From Aurelia coerulea (Eukaryota > Cnidaria > Scyphozoa > Semaeostomeae > Ulmaridae): a stretch of DNA of 64,000 nucleotides. Where the stretch lies: positions 7,013,501 through 7,077,500 of the forward strand of contig CM076947.1 of NCBI GenBank assembly GCA_039566865.1, given 5' to 3'. Every line of letters begins with the position of its first letter. Position 1 is the first letter of the stretch. This document shows, piece after piece, positions 33,431 to 43,431 of this stretch. Under the pieces are notes generated by a model. It was not told where the DNA came from. It did not search any database and saw nothing but the letters and a program-made list of their open reading frames with translations. The translations under genes and the position numbers were made by a program.

Positions 33431-34379
33431 GTTATGTAACGGACTAACGCTCTCACGAACCAAGAACGCATTCCGCGAACCAGCTAAAAATGCCAAGAAT
33501 GCAATCAGTTGCCAACTGATGTATTGTTGCTGCGCCTCCGTTCCATCAGATCACCGAATTTACAAAGACTTGTCTTGTTTTCGGTTATTCTGATTATATT
33601 TTTATCTTGATATCTTCCCAGATTATGGTTCTTGTATTTTCTTCAAGGGGCGATGCCATGCTATCTCTATTAATTACCCCTAAATTCGATCTCTGCAGGT
33701 TTATTTGATTTTAGGGTCTCACGGCTCATTTAAAAGATATAACTTCAAGGCAATAAAATGGTCTGTTATGACTACTTTCACTATATTTTCCCAGCAGTAA
33801 CAATCTACTTTGGTTAGATTGGGGGGGAGGCTAAATAGCTCTTTTACGGTATTTGTAAACATCATTTTGTTAGCTGCTGATATCATTCGCACCGTTTAAA
33901 CTTGTATACCATATCTTCATTTTACTCTCTATTATCATCAAATTCAAATCCAGCAATTGACCTTCTAGCTGTTTTACAAAGGATTCAGGATCGAGGGATA
34001 TTTTCATACCTTTTTATTCAAGAGGCTCGATTGAGTTGCGTTGGAGCTTCTATCACTATTGTGCCCATTCGAAAATTCTACAAAATATATCGAAGTATCG
34101 TTGTATTTTCTAGAATAATCAAAAGGTCAATTCTATAACATTTTAGCCTATTTCGTATGTTATTTGATTCCATTATATGTGTTTGATGAACTTTATAATT
34201 AGATATTGATACCAAGAAGGGATTCTTTACGTGCATTCTTTTATTTTAGTCCTTTATATAGTTGTGAATCCATGGACTTTACCGCAAATGTATTTATGAA
34301 ATTTTTGGCTGTCTGGATGGTTCACATGCAGAAAATATGATATTAATTGAATGTTCAAGGTTTGTTCAGGTTTTTCTAA
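33431..34379. other. No supported gene
   Basis: Short open frames only (33363-33593, 33902-34138) without recognised domains. Confidence 0.4.
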
Positions 34380-35250
34380 GGATATAATACCCGCTTCAAG
34401 ATGCATACCTAAATATCCTAAGTATCTAAATATCCGGAGATATCCGTAGTCAGGAAGCCTAGTTTTCCGAAGTATTCCTTAAGGGTTTAGTCATTTATAA
34501 CTCTGGGTACCGGGGTGGGTTAGAATTGGTGGGGGTATGAAACTATTCCAAGGAAAATTGGGGGGTATGAAACTTCTTTTGGAAATTTTAGAGGAGGTAC
34601 GAAAACTTTAATGGTAGATCCTCCAGAAAATTTCTTCAATGACACGATAAGGCTTATGGAATACCATATCCTCGCACAACTGCAACTCTAGCTAGCTTCT
34701 TAATGAGGGCCTTCAAATCATCCATTGTACCCCATTATATTTGTATAAAATTCCAGCTCACTGGCCTTCCAAGGTAGTACTTCATTAAGTTAAAATAGCA
34801 TTGCCTTTCGTCTTTTTATCTCTTTTACAAAACAGAACTTCTGTGACGTGGTTATCTGAACGGGGTCTTTCCTGGCTTTTTCTGCGTAGGATATCTGAGT
34901 TGTACGGAACGCGGAAAACAACGGATATCTGAGTTGTACGGAACGCAGAAAACTAAATATCTGGAGATATCCGTAGTCAGGAATCCTAGTTTTCCGAGGT
35001 ATTCCTGACAACTGTACTGATTTTAAGAAATGTCCCGGGGCTTTCCTGGCTTTTTCTGCGTAGGATAACTGAGTTGTACGGAACGCGCAAAACACCGTAA
35101 ACAAGGAGTCCGTTTCCGAGATTGTTCGATGTTCGGAAAGCCTCGGAAAACACAAGTTTTCAGGTGTAACAGATTTACTGTATAACGCCGTATAGCAAAG
35201 TTTTCCGGAGCATTACGGTATTTTAAAACCCAGTAAAACGACCTTGTTCT
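34380..35250. repeat. Repeat cluster, 'gagttgtacggaacgc' and 'gagatatccgtagtcagga' units
   Basis: 'gagttgtacggaacgc' occurs three times (about 34890, 34930, 35070), twice with the same upstream 'ctttcctggctttttctgcgtagga'. 'gagatatccgtagtcagga' with the following 'tagttttccga' occurs at about 34437 and 34963. The cluster ends near 35240 at ACCTTGTTCTTGCTG, the same edge, inverted, as the repeat at 21612. It is probably one dispersed repeat family with internal subrepeats. Confidence 0.6.
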
Positions 35251-35754
35251 TGCTGTGTTAAATACATTCCATTGATTTGCACATCCATCAACTGTGCCAA
35301 GTTCTTCCTGCCTGTACTTAATGTACTGCCGATTGTTTGACCTAAGAACAGTCTCATCAGATGGAGCTGGAAGCCTGTTATGGTGGCGCATATCTGAAGG
35401 GATGGCTTGTACAAATGTGTCTATATAAATCTTTAAACTACTTCCCATACAATTTGCAATTCTTGACCTTGCATAGGCCTCTATAAATGTAATTGCTAGC
35501 ATATATTTTAAACAAAGTAAGACATTAAATCTTTCTTGGAAATTTAAAATTGTAGGGGATACCAAGGAGACAGGTATGTGCAAGGGTGACTTTTCGGGCG
35601 CCATATAATTCTCTAAACACAGGTCCTTTTCAGCAAATTTCCTCATACTTGGTGGGTCTGGTCTGCCTGAAATTGGCAAAAATTGTTTTAAATGGGTAAT
35701 TTTCAGCCAATAGTTGTCATGAAAGTGGACTAAATGGCATATGTTGGTAATCAA
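35251..35754 (-). CDS. Hypothetical protein fragment
   Basis: A minus-strand frame opens at 35754 and stays open for about 168 codons before entering the repeat cluster. Recognisable words are RPDPPSMRKFAEKDL, a Leu/Ile-rich segment (LLCLKYMLAITFIEAY) and NRLPAPSDETVLRSNNRQYIKYRQEEL. I recognise no family. The length and lack of repeats argue for past coding, and the C-terminus is replaced by repeat sequence at 35250. It may be a transposon-protein remnant. Confidence 0.3.
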
Positions 35755-36539
35755 TATGTTAGCTTTCTAAACACCAGGCTGCAGATCCTTGTCAATCTGC
35801 AAGTCATGCATACCCCAAGGATAAAATTGACTATGATGGACGAAATTGATGCTGCAACTAGGATCACATAATTCCATATGGTTTGTTAATTTTGTTCCAT
35901 GTTGTTCCAGTCCCTCATTCCATGGTCTGTAGATGTTAAAACTGTTAAAACACCTAAAAGTTTCATTTGAAATTTCACTAAATATACCAACATTGGCTGG
36001 AAATTCTCATTTTCACATTACAGGGAAGGAAGGTTTACATGAAAAATTTTTATCATGGTGATGATGAAGGAATTGGACCATTATTTATTTTAGAGAATCT
36101 CTAAAACATAGAATGGCCCCATAATTCTCTGAATTTGCATAAAAAGTTATGGTTTTTCTTGGATATCAAGACAATGCTATTGGCAAATATCTAGTTTGAT
36201 GGTAGAAATGTTTAAATCTACTATAAAATTTACCTGACTGAAATCGGCCACTTCATTCTGAAATTATGAGGTATTTTCTCCAGAAAGCCTCTTCAAAAAA
36301 CCTTCAAAAAGTAGTGCAAGATTTTGAAAATATGGGACCATTCCATAATCTCAAAAATATGGAATAGCCCCATAATTCTCTGAATTTGCATGAGAAGTTC
36401 TCGTTTTGGCTGCAGTGCATGTGAAACTGTTCCTTACAAAAATTTAGGACAGTTTTCACAAGAAAATAGTGCAAGATTTTGAAAATATTGGACAATTCCA
36501 TATTTGCCATCCCATCATTCCATATGAGCTATTCCATCA
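35755..36539. other. Non-coding; diffuse duplicated words
   Basis: 'ccccataattctctgaatttgcat' occurs near 36118 and 36369, and 'agtgcaagattttgaaaat' near 36312 and 36467, which indicates an imperfect tandem duplication of about 250/155 bp spacing. Confidence 0.45.
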
Positions 36540-36813
36540 TCCCCATCTCTTCCAGGCATTGAACTTGATCTTGCATCAAGCTAGAGAGTTGCGAAACTAC
36601 TATCATAACAGGCGATATAACAGCAAGATTTTGTTCCTTCTCAGTAAATAGAGCGGACATGAGCGCAAAGCAATCAGTTTTCCCTGCTCCTGTAGGTGCA
36701 CACACAAATACATCTTCACCTTTCAACACCTTCAAGTAAACAGCCTTCTGGAACTCATGCAGCTCCACTTCAAACTGTATTTCTAGTTTCCCTACCAGCT
36801 GAGCGTCAGCCAT
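36540..36813 (-). pseudogene. RecQ-like helicase, N-terminal fragment
   Basis: The ATG at 36813 (MADAQLVGKLE...) opens 91 codons. The sequence LHEFQKAVYLKVLKGEDVF, then CAPTGAGKTDCF, matches the Q-motif-like region and Walker A (APTGAGKT) of RecQ-family helicases. AVISPVMIVVSQLSSLMQDQV corresponds to motif Ia (SPL.SLM.DQV) with an apparent insertion. The frame stops right after QCLEEMGMME, and motifs II-VI (DExH, etc.) are absent within the window. Single-exon RecQ fragments of this type are common dispersed genes in corals. Without the rest it cannot be an active helicase, unless further exons lie on the minus strand below 36540, where I found none. Confidence 0.7.
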
Positions 36814-36946
36814 TTTGCACTTTGTTTCCCGCGCTTGCTGCAATGAAGACTGCAAAATCGCTAAATCACGAAAATTAAAAGATGAACAGCCTCCCTTGCT
36901 ACCTGTCATACAAGACCTCACCTGATTGGCTAAAGGTTCCGGCATA

Positions 36947-37397
36947 CAGTAAGGCCCCGCATTTAAGAAACCACTTTTTCACACCTCAGCCTAAAAGGTT
37001 TCTTATATCTATGATACTTTTCCTTTTTTAGGCTGAAAGTTTCTTAACTTTCTAATTTCGAAAGTCCTGGAAAAATAAATAACAACAGAAAAAGGTTATT
37101 TATAGATATATTAGCCATATGTGTATGTTATCAATGATTGTCAAGAACATTGTCAAGAACAAGAATTTAGGTAACAATCTGTTAGATCAAAGACATCTTT
37201 GCAGCAATTTCTTATGAGCCCTGCATGGAGTGGAATACTCCCCCAGACCGTCAGACCAGGACTTAGTGTTGGCCAAAATACAAGAAACTTCATTTTGGGT
37301 ATGAGCCTCAAGAGTTTCTTATAAGTAAGGGGGCTAATCATTTTTCAGTAGCCTAAAAGTTTCTTGTTGGTGGTTTCTTAAATGCGGGGCCTTACTG
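36947..37397. mobile_element. Mariner-type MITE, CAGTAAGGCCCCGC family
   Basis: TA flanks (36945-36946 and 37398-37399) and 30-bp near-perfect inverted ends starting CAGTAAGGCCCCGCATTT and containing TTAAGAAAC. It is 451 bp with no gene, and lies just upstream of the RecQ-like fragment. Confidence 0.85.
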
Positions 37398-37399
37398 TA

Positions 37400-37962
37400 T
37401 TTGCCATAACTAGTCGTAACTATGGTAATTCACAAATCTCACAATCTGCTTGGTATGCTAGGAATCCCAGCATATTATGCCTAAATAGGATCAGCTATTT
37501 CAGAGTAATGACATGAGTCTCTGTTGACTGACGCACCATCTTGAAGTCAAAGAGCAAAGGGAAACAAGACTCCTGTCTTAAGTCTAATCGGGGAATTTTT
37601 AACAGGTCCGCAAAATCAAGGTCCGCGTTTTAGAATTTTACAATAGGCCAGAATTCTAAAACGTGAACCTTTATCTCGCGGAATTTCCATTATTTCTGCC
37701 TGAATCGTTTGAAGGATAATTTCATGGATGTCTTTGGAACCAGACTACATGTCCTCCAATACTTTTGGAGTAGAGACGTTGTTGATGAATTGATATGCAT
37801 CATCAGGCTTCGTGATGAATGCCTTGTACTGGGTTTGAGGAGCATATTTTGCAGACAAAAGTGGGTATCAAAAGCAAGTTTGGGTAATTAGAAGAGGGCA
37901 GCTTTCTGAAAACCGGGCGGCAGACCCCCGTCCATTCTCAAGTCATGTACCCCCCCCCCCCC
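37400..37962. other. No gene; short hairpin at 37618-37672
   Basis: 'aaggtccgcgttttagaatt' is followed 15 bp later by its near-complement 'aattctaaaacgtgaacctt', giving a 20-bp stem. A small plus-strand frame (37709-37891) has no recognised domain. A C-run precedes the mariner remnant. Confidence 0.4.
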
Positions 37963-38112
37963 GGGAGTTTCAATTGCTTTTTAGACCTACCATATATGCC
38001 AAACTCTAAGTTGAAATGTCCAGCATGTACCTTGAATGAATAGAAATTGCCAGATAACAAACTTTTTTGTCTGCGTTCAATCAAACGCCGGAACTTTTTT
38101 TGGGACACCCGG
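37963..38112. mobile_element. Mariner/Tc1-type MITE, right end only
   Basis: It matches 12770-12915 (shared 'aagttgaaatgtccagcatgtacc', 'gaaattgccagata', 'ttcaatcaaacg') and ends in TTTGGGACACCCGG followed by TA. The left part is missing. Confidence 0.7.
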
Positions 38113-38274
38113 TACATATATAAATTTTTGTGACTCAACCTCTAAAATAATGCATCAAAAGGGCAAATAAGCAGTGTTTCTACGACAAATTATGTCCAAA
38201 GTCAGGAATCACTTCTTACAGCTCCAACAAAAAAGGAAATAACAGGCGATACACTGACATATTCACAAAGACTT

Positions 38275-38457
38275 ACATCTTCGACGAAATGCTGAACATG
38301 ATCTGTTGCAGCTAGTATGCTCCCCAAACGTAAAACTGGAGGCATCTCCTCTGTTCCGAACAGTGCCATCCCAACAGAATTGAAAAGGCAGTCACCATCT
38401 CCCGTAGAAACTATTGGCTGCATCCCCGCTGGTAGGTTCTTCAGCTTCGAAATCCTA
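38275..38457 (-). CDS. OTU-domain exon (cysteine protease N-lobe)
   Basis: The exon is bounded by an acceptor (ATCTAG|GATTTCG, about 38457) and a canonical donor (GAAGAT|GTAAGT, about 38274). It encodes KLKNLPAGMQPIVST, then GDGDCLFNSVGMALFG and LRLGSILAATDHVQHFV. GDGDCLF is the Asp/Cys active-site motif of OTU deubiquitinases, and the following helix pattern fits the OTU-like domain found in many cnidarian repeat-associated genes. The catalytic His would be in a later exon, not seen. Upstream and downstream exons are unidentified and a PIF/Harbinger element lies about 200 bp upstream, so this may be an orphan exon. Confidence 0.65.
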
Positions 38458-38657
38458 GATAATTGTATCATACATAAGTCTGACTACCATAGGAATGGGT
38501 TTAATACCAAGCCTATGCTCACCCTTCCGGAATACAATCGTTGAAAGATTACAGCGATCAGTTGATAAACGGTGGTTGATTTGGAATTATTTGAGGTGTT
38601 TCCTATCTTACAGCCCGTAGGAAATATCCAGGGGCGGACTGGGGCATCAATTCCTTA

Positions 38658-39311
38658 AGGCGGCAATACACTATCATCTTCAGGTAAAAGTTGCTCCACA
38701 TTTTTTCTGTGAACATACAATGTTATAGTGTAAAGCGCTGTAAAAGTTGCTCGTAGTTGCTCCATAGTGTCTTTAATCCGCTTATTTTAATCCCATTTTA
38801 ATTGGCCATCGCAGAAAAAAAATTTGATCTCGGATCAAATTTTTTTTCTGCGATGCAAGTTTTTCAAAGGAGCCGACAAAGTGAGGTAACGAGCTGGCCT
38901 ACACGAAGTACTACATCGTTGGCGGGACCAATTTGGCGCCCTAGATTCCTTCCAGATTCTTCCTCGGTCGGTGAGCCTCAATTCGTTCATGAAGTAGATG
39001 CTCCCTTCATCTCTGCGACTCAACCAAGGCTTCATCCAGAATCTCTTCTCTTTCCTTCTCGTTGATCTTTGCTTCAATTTTAATGCACAGCCGAGTAAAA
39101 GTGCAGCGAGTGCCTTTTCTCGATCATCGTCTTGTTCGTCTTCCATCCCAGATCAAATTTTTTTTCTGTGATGGCCAATTAAAATAAGCGGATTAAAGAC
39201 ACTATGGAGCAACTACGAGCAACTTTTAAGGCGCTTTACACTATCACATTGTATGTTCACAGAAAAAATGTGGAGCAACTTTTACTTGAAGATGATAGTG
39301 TATTGCCGCCT
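38658..39311. mobile_element. PIF/Harbinger element with transposase remnant
   Basis: TTA duplication (38655-38657 and 39312-39314) encloses inverted ends that begin AGGCGGCAATACACTATC and run about 150 bp. A TTA target with a HARBI1-like remnant inside identifies PIF/Harbinger. Near 38803-38855 the left side contains an almost perfect 50-bp palindrome built from the inner edge of the terminal repeat, so the left end was partly duplicated in inverted form. Confidence 0.9.
38860..39146 (-). pseudogene. HARBI1-like transposase, N-terminal fragment
   Basis: The ATG at 39146 opens MEDEQDDDREKALAALL..., then RRKEKRFWMKPWLSRRDEGS, and FMNELRLTDRG. This is the start of HARBI1-like PIF/Harbinger nuclease proteins (R..W.RPWL.RR...G....L..EL...D). 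The frame then changes and the DDE catalytic domain is absent. It is direct evidence for the class of the surrounding element. Confidence 0.75.
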
Positions 39312-39314
39312 TTA

Positions 39315-40029
39315 CCGGGAAATTAGCTGTTAGGGGCCCCACATTTGTAGAAGTTCAAATTATATTTGTAAACTAGCTAGCATGTTTGAAAAGTTACTTT
39401 GTAGTATTTCTAGTGTTGTAGCCAGATTTTTACCTCAAAAGGAGGCAACTTTGGGCAAATCAAGTGAAACGAGGGCCTGGGCCTCGGTCTAGGAAAATTG
39501 TTCAAATGTGTCACAATTTAAGACCAAGCAATTTTTGTTGGTAGTGTGTTAGGTCCTAACAACCTAACATCTCTTGAACTCAGACTGCTTGCATCTCCTA
39601 CTGTCTCTGTTACTGACACTTCAAGAGAAAGTTGAGTTGCATTTCAAGAAGAATTTATTTTGTCAAATGTTGGTACCTTTTTCATAGGTGTAGGAGACAA
39701 TGGGCTCAATGTCTGAAAATTTTGCAAAACTCAGCCATGATCAGGCAGAAATCCGCCTTAAGTCGGCCAAAATTTTCTTAAACACTTAATTTTTTATCGG
39801 GCAACCACCCCCCAAATTCTATCTCCTCCTACGCTGATGACATCTTTGTTAATGTCTAGTGAACCATCCCCATATTGCTATTCCCATTCAGACATGCTGG
39901 CAAATCCAGGTCCCATTATACCCCTTTAGGTCCGTTTTACAGATCCCAATATCACTCCAAATGTGGAAAAACAATGTACTGCACACTTGCAATGTACCTA
40001 ACAAAAGGAACGCAAAGAACGGCTCTGAC
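39315..40029. other. No supported gene
   Basis: Short open frames only; nothing recognised. Confidence 0.4.
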
Positions 40030-40510
40030 ACACTGACAGACATAACACAATGAACAAAACTAACACAACTAGCATACCTAACAAGCGGAACACAACTAAC
40101 AAATATAACAAGCCTAACACAATTAAGATACCTTACAGACCTAACACAATGCACGAGCCTAACACACTGACAGACCTAACAGGACTAACAATCCTAACAC
40201 CAGAAAGACACCTTGCACGCCTAACATAACTAACGGACCTAACAAACATAACACAACAAACAAACCTAACATAGCTAACAGACCTAACACACCTAACTTA
40301 ACTAACAGACCTAAAAAACCTAACATACCTAACAAACCTAACATAACTAACACACCTAACATAACTAACAGACCTAACAAACCTAACGCAACAAACAAAC
40401 CTAACAAACCTAACATAGCTAGCAGACCTAACACACCTAACAAACCTAACACAAATAAGAGACTTAACTTGACTAGCAGACCTAATTCACCTATCACATA
40501 AAACATAACA
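40030..40510. repeat. 9-bp G-poor minisatellite (CTAACANAC)
   Basis: Roughly fifty degenerate copies of 'cctaacaNa / ctaacagac' give a plus strand with very few G. The long minus-strand frame here (LLGLLVMLGLLG...) is the periodic translation of the 9-mer and is not a membrane protein gene. Confidence 0.85.
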
Positions 40511-41549
40511 AACAAACCTGCTGTTAACTGAAAGATCTAACTAAATAACTTACCAACAGACCAAGTTGAAATATCAAACCTGATATAAAAACATACTGTA
40601 CCCAACAATGCTAATATATTTAACGCTTATGCGTATGTATCCATTGATTACAATTATAAAATAAACAATTAGAGGTTAAAGGAAAAAAGAAAGAATACCT
40701 TGAGAAGGAGAATCATTATTTGGTAGAGATTTAGTTGCAGGTAAAATGTTTATGGGAAACGCTCATTGATGCGGATTGATTCTATATGAGCAAGCTCGCA
40801 TGCCTAAAAAGGGGCTATTTTGTGAAGCTTTGACTGAATCATTCAGTCAAGATTGCTGAGATGCCAGCCTGAGACAACTTTATATCAAAACAGTTATGTT
40901 TAATTCTGTTTCAATCGTTGGAAAACATTAGGTTCTTGTATTTGTTCTTGTATTTTCCTCAAGTTATGGCAGAAAGGAAAATTATATTTTTTCATACATT
41001 TGCAACAACATTTATTTCCCCAAAAATCGGTCCAGCGTGGAAGAAACTTGGTCCTTTGAACACACACCTCAGAAAATTTGCATTTGCAACAGATAGCAAA
41101 ACACGGTTTCCAAAACACATCACACAATCACCAGTTTTGTTCATCCGAAGAACAAATTAACGATGCAAACAAGTTGATTTAATATGAGGGGAACAAAGGC
41201 AAATACGTGGCGTAGGAAATCAAACTGATGCCCGTTTTTGGAAACTGTCCGTTGCAATTTATTGCAGCTACAACATATTGTCTCTCCATTCCCGGTTGCA
41301 GGTGAATTTCTTTGTTTCTTGCGTAGGATTTATTCTTTTACAGAAATAAAGAGTTTTTTCTTTGGCAGGCTATGCCATACGAGTGTCTAATGTTGCCTTT
41401 GTAGGTTATAACAATTTTGCTAGAGGTTCCCATAATGACAGCTTTTTTCGTGACATGTTGCTAACTACAGTGCTTGTTATACGAAACCCGGGGGGGGGGG
41501 TACTTGACTTTCAATTGTATAGGGTACAACACCAATATTGCACTTGGTG
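40511..41549. other. No supported gene
   Basis: Mostly AT-rich single-copy-looking DNA. A ten-G run at about 41491 marks the left side of the LINE. Confidence 0.4.
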
Positions 41550-42510
41550 CCTCAGCTTGTTTTACAAGTTTATGAATGATTTAACACCTGCATATACCAT
41601 GAATCCAATTCCACCGTTTCAACAGTCCCAATACTCTCTTTGCAATCAGGATGTCGTTGGGCGAATAGGGGCAAGGACAGAAAAATTTCAGTCTGCCTTC
41701 TATCCTCACTGCTTATCTGAATGGAACAAACTTGATCCAGAATTTAGAACTGCACCAACTGTTGCTGTTTTTAAGTCAAAGCTGCTATCCATAATACGCC
41801 CTCCTGCAAAATCCGTTTTTGGTATTCATGACCCTAAAGGATTATCCTATATTACTCAACTAAGGGTTGGCCTAAGCGCACTGAACTTTCACAAATTCAA
41901 GCACAATTTTAGGGATACAATAAATCCAATGTGCCCCACAAATGACGGTGTTGAGGATACTGAACATTTTTTTGTTGCATTGCTCTTCTTTTGATGAGGA
42001 ACGACGTGATCTTCTCGCTGGAGTCCTTTCGCTACTGAGACCATTTGGGTACATTAATCCTTCAAATAAGGTTCTTACGGAGCTTTTACTGTATGGTGAT
42101 AAAGAACTTTCCAATGAAGTTAATAGAAATATATTACAATTAACTTTGCAGTATATCCATAAAACTGGTCGATTTGATTAAGATAATTCCAAACTTCATT
42201 ACATGCCACCACCTTTCCCCGTTTAGTAGTAATTTACGAGTAGATTTGATGTAGTTGTTCTTTTTGTTCATGTCATTTATTTTCTTGTCTTATATTTTGA
42301 CTAGTTTTTTCTTATATTATATATCTATATGTTAATGGCCTCAGGGTAGACATTGCTTTTTTGCTCCTTGGGGTATCGTTGTAGTAGTATTGTGGGGTAA
42401 TTATGTAAGTAGTGTAGGGTAGCTCATATCGTAAAGTAGTTCTGTAAGTAGTGTAGTGTAGCTCGTAAATATATTGTAACTTTTTATTGGAATATATATA
42501 TAAAAAAAAA
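41550..42510 (+). mobile_element. 5'-truncated LINE, 3' end of ORF2 and 3' UTR
   Basis: One frame (41362-41994) includes LFYKFMNDLTPAYTMNP, FYPHCLSEWNKLDP, FKSKLLSIIRPP, FGIHDPKGLSYITQLRVGLS and KHNFRDTINPMCPTND, the familiar C-terminal end of a CR1/L2-like non-LTR reverse transcriptase with its Cys/His knuckle (CPTNDGVEDTEHF). A T-run (about 41969) shifts the frame; EERRDLLAGVLSLLRPFG follows in the next one to 42181. A 3' UTR ends in (TA)n/A-rich sequence at 42485-42510. The polymerase catalytic core is missing, so it is a dead copy. Confidence 0.85.
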
Positions 42511-42988
42511 ATATTGCACTTCAAGAAATAATTTTCTCAACCAGCTTTAGAATTTTCCTTCGAAACGATAGCTGGCTTTAGAAAATATCTGCAAAAGGTA
42601 TAATCCAAAAGAATTAAAACTTCACAGAAAAACAATGAAACAACATTTTTAACAACTGGTTTTAGAAAAAAATGCCTTTCCTTGATATACATCATTAGCA
42701 ACAAGAGGTGAAATGATACCCGGGAAGGATTGCACATCCCATTAGCAAATATGGTAAATTATACTAGGTACCCCCAGGTTCCAAATACAGGCAATTTATA
42801 CTCCCAACTAACCATGTTGATCTGTTGGGTCATTGCTGGGCTTTGCCCCCCCTCCCCCAAAATTCCTAGCTACACCTCTGATCTTTTCCCCAGCAAAGGA
42901 ATGAAAAAAAAAACAACTCAGAACTCAGAAAAGTGACTCATGAATAAAGTTTGAATTGAAAACATTTGAATCATGTCCAAACAAAAAC
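42511..42988. other. No supported gene
   Basis: Nothing recognised. Confidence 0.4.
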
Positions 42989-43431
42989 CCAGGGGGGTAC
43001 TCAGGTATATTTAGGATAGGGGTGCTCAGGCTGGGGTACAATGCATTAACCCAAAAAAGTAATTTCTAGCATGAAAATAGACCCACAAAAATTATTTTTC
43101 GACCTCACATACCCAAAGGTTATGAAGTCAGTATCTCAAATCTGCATAAAAGTGCCCTAACTGATTAGATTTCTCATACTGTGTTTGGATATTTATGTTT
43201 TTTTATTTTAGTACTGTTACTTGAGTCTAATTTTGCTTGTAAATTATATTTTTCCCAATTTTTTTAAACCTTTTCTCATATTTGAGACCCAAACAAGTAA
43301 GCCAGAATTTCTGAAACCCAAAAAAAGAACTGTGCAGATCATTGACCCAAGAAAATAATCCTTGGCTAAATTTTAGACCCGAAAAAGTAACCTGAGCATC
43401 CCTATCCTGAATATACCAGAGTACCCCTTGG
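42989..43431. mobile_element. MITE with CCAGGGGGGTACTC ends (hAT-like?)
   Basis: Inverted ends share GGGGTACTCNGGTATATTNAGGATAG over about 40 bp. ACAAAAA lies next to both ends, with one extra base on each side, so a 7-8 bp duplication is possible but not clean. No coding. Confidence 0.6.

Noticed and set aside
35023..35250. C-terminal part of the 243-codon ORF at 35754
   Set aside because: This part is read through the repeat cluster (with 'gagttgtacggaacgc' units), so only the part above 35250 is kept as a possible coding fragment.
40159..40515. 118-codon Leu/Gly-rich 'membrane protein' frame
   Set aside because: Periodic translation of the 9-bp minisatellite.
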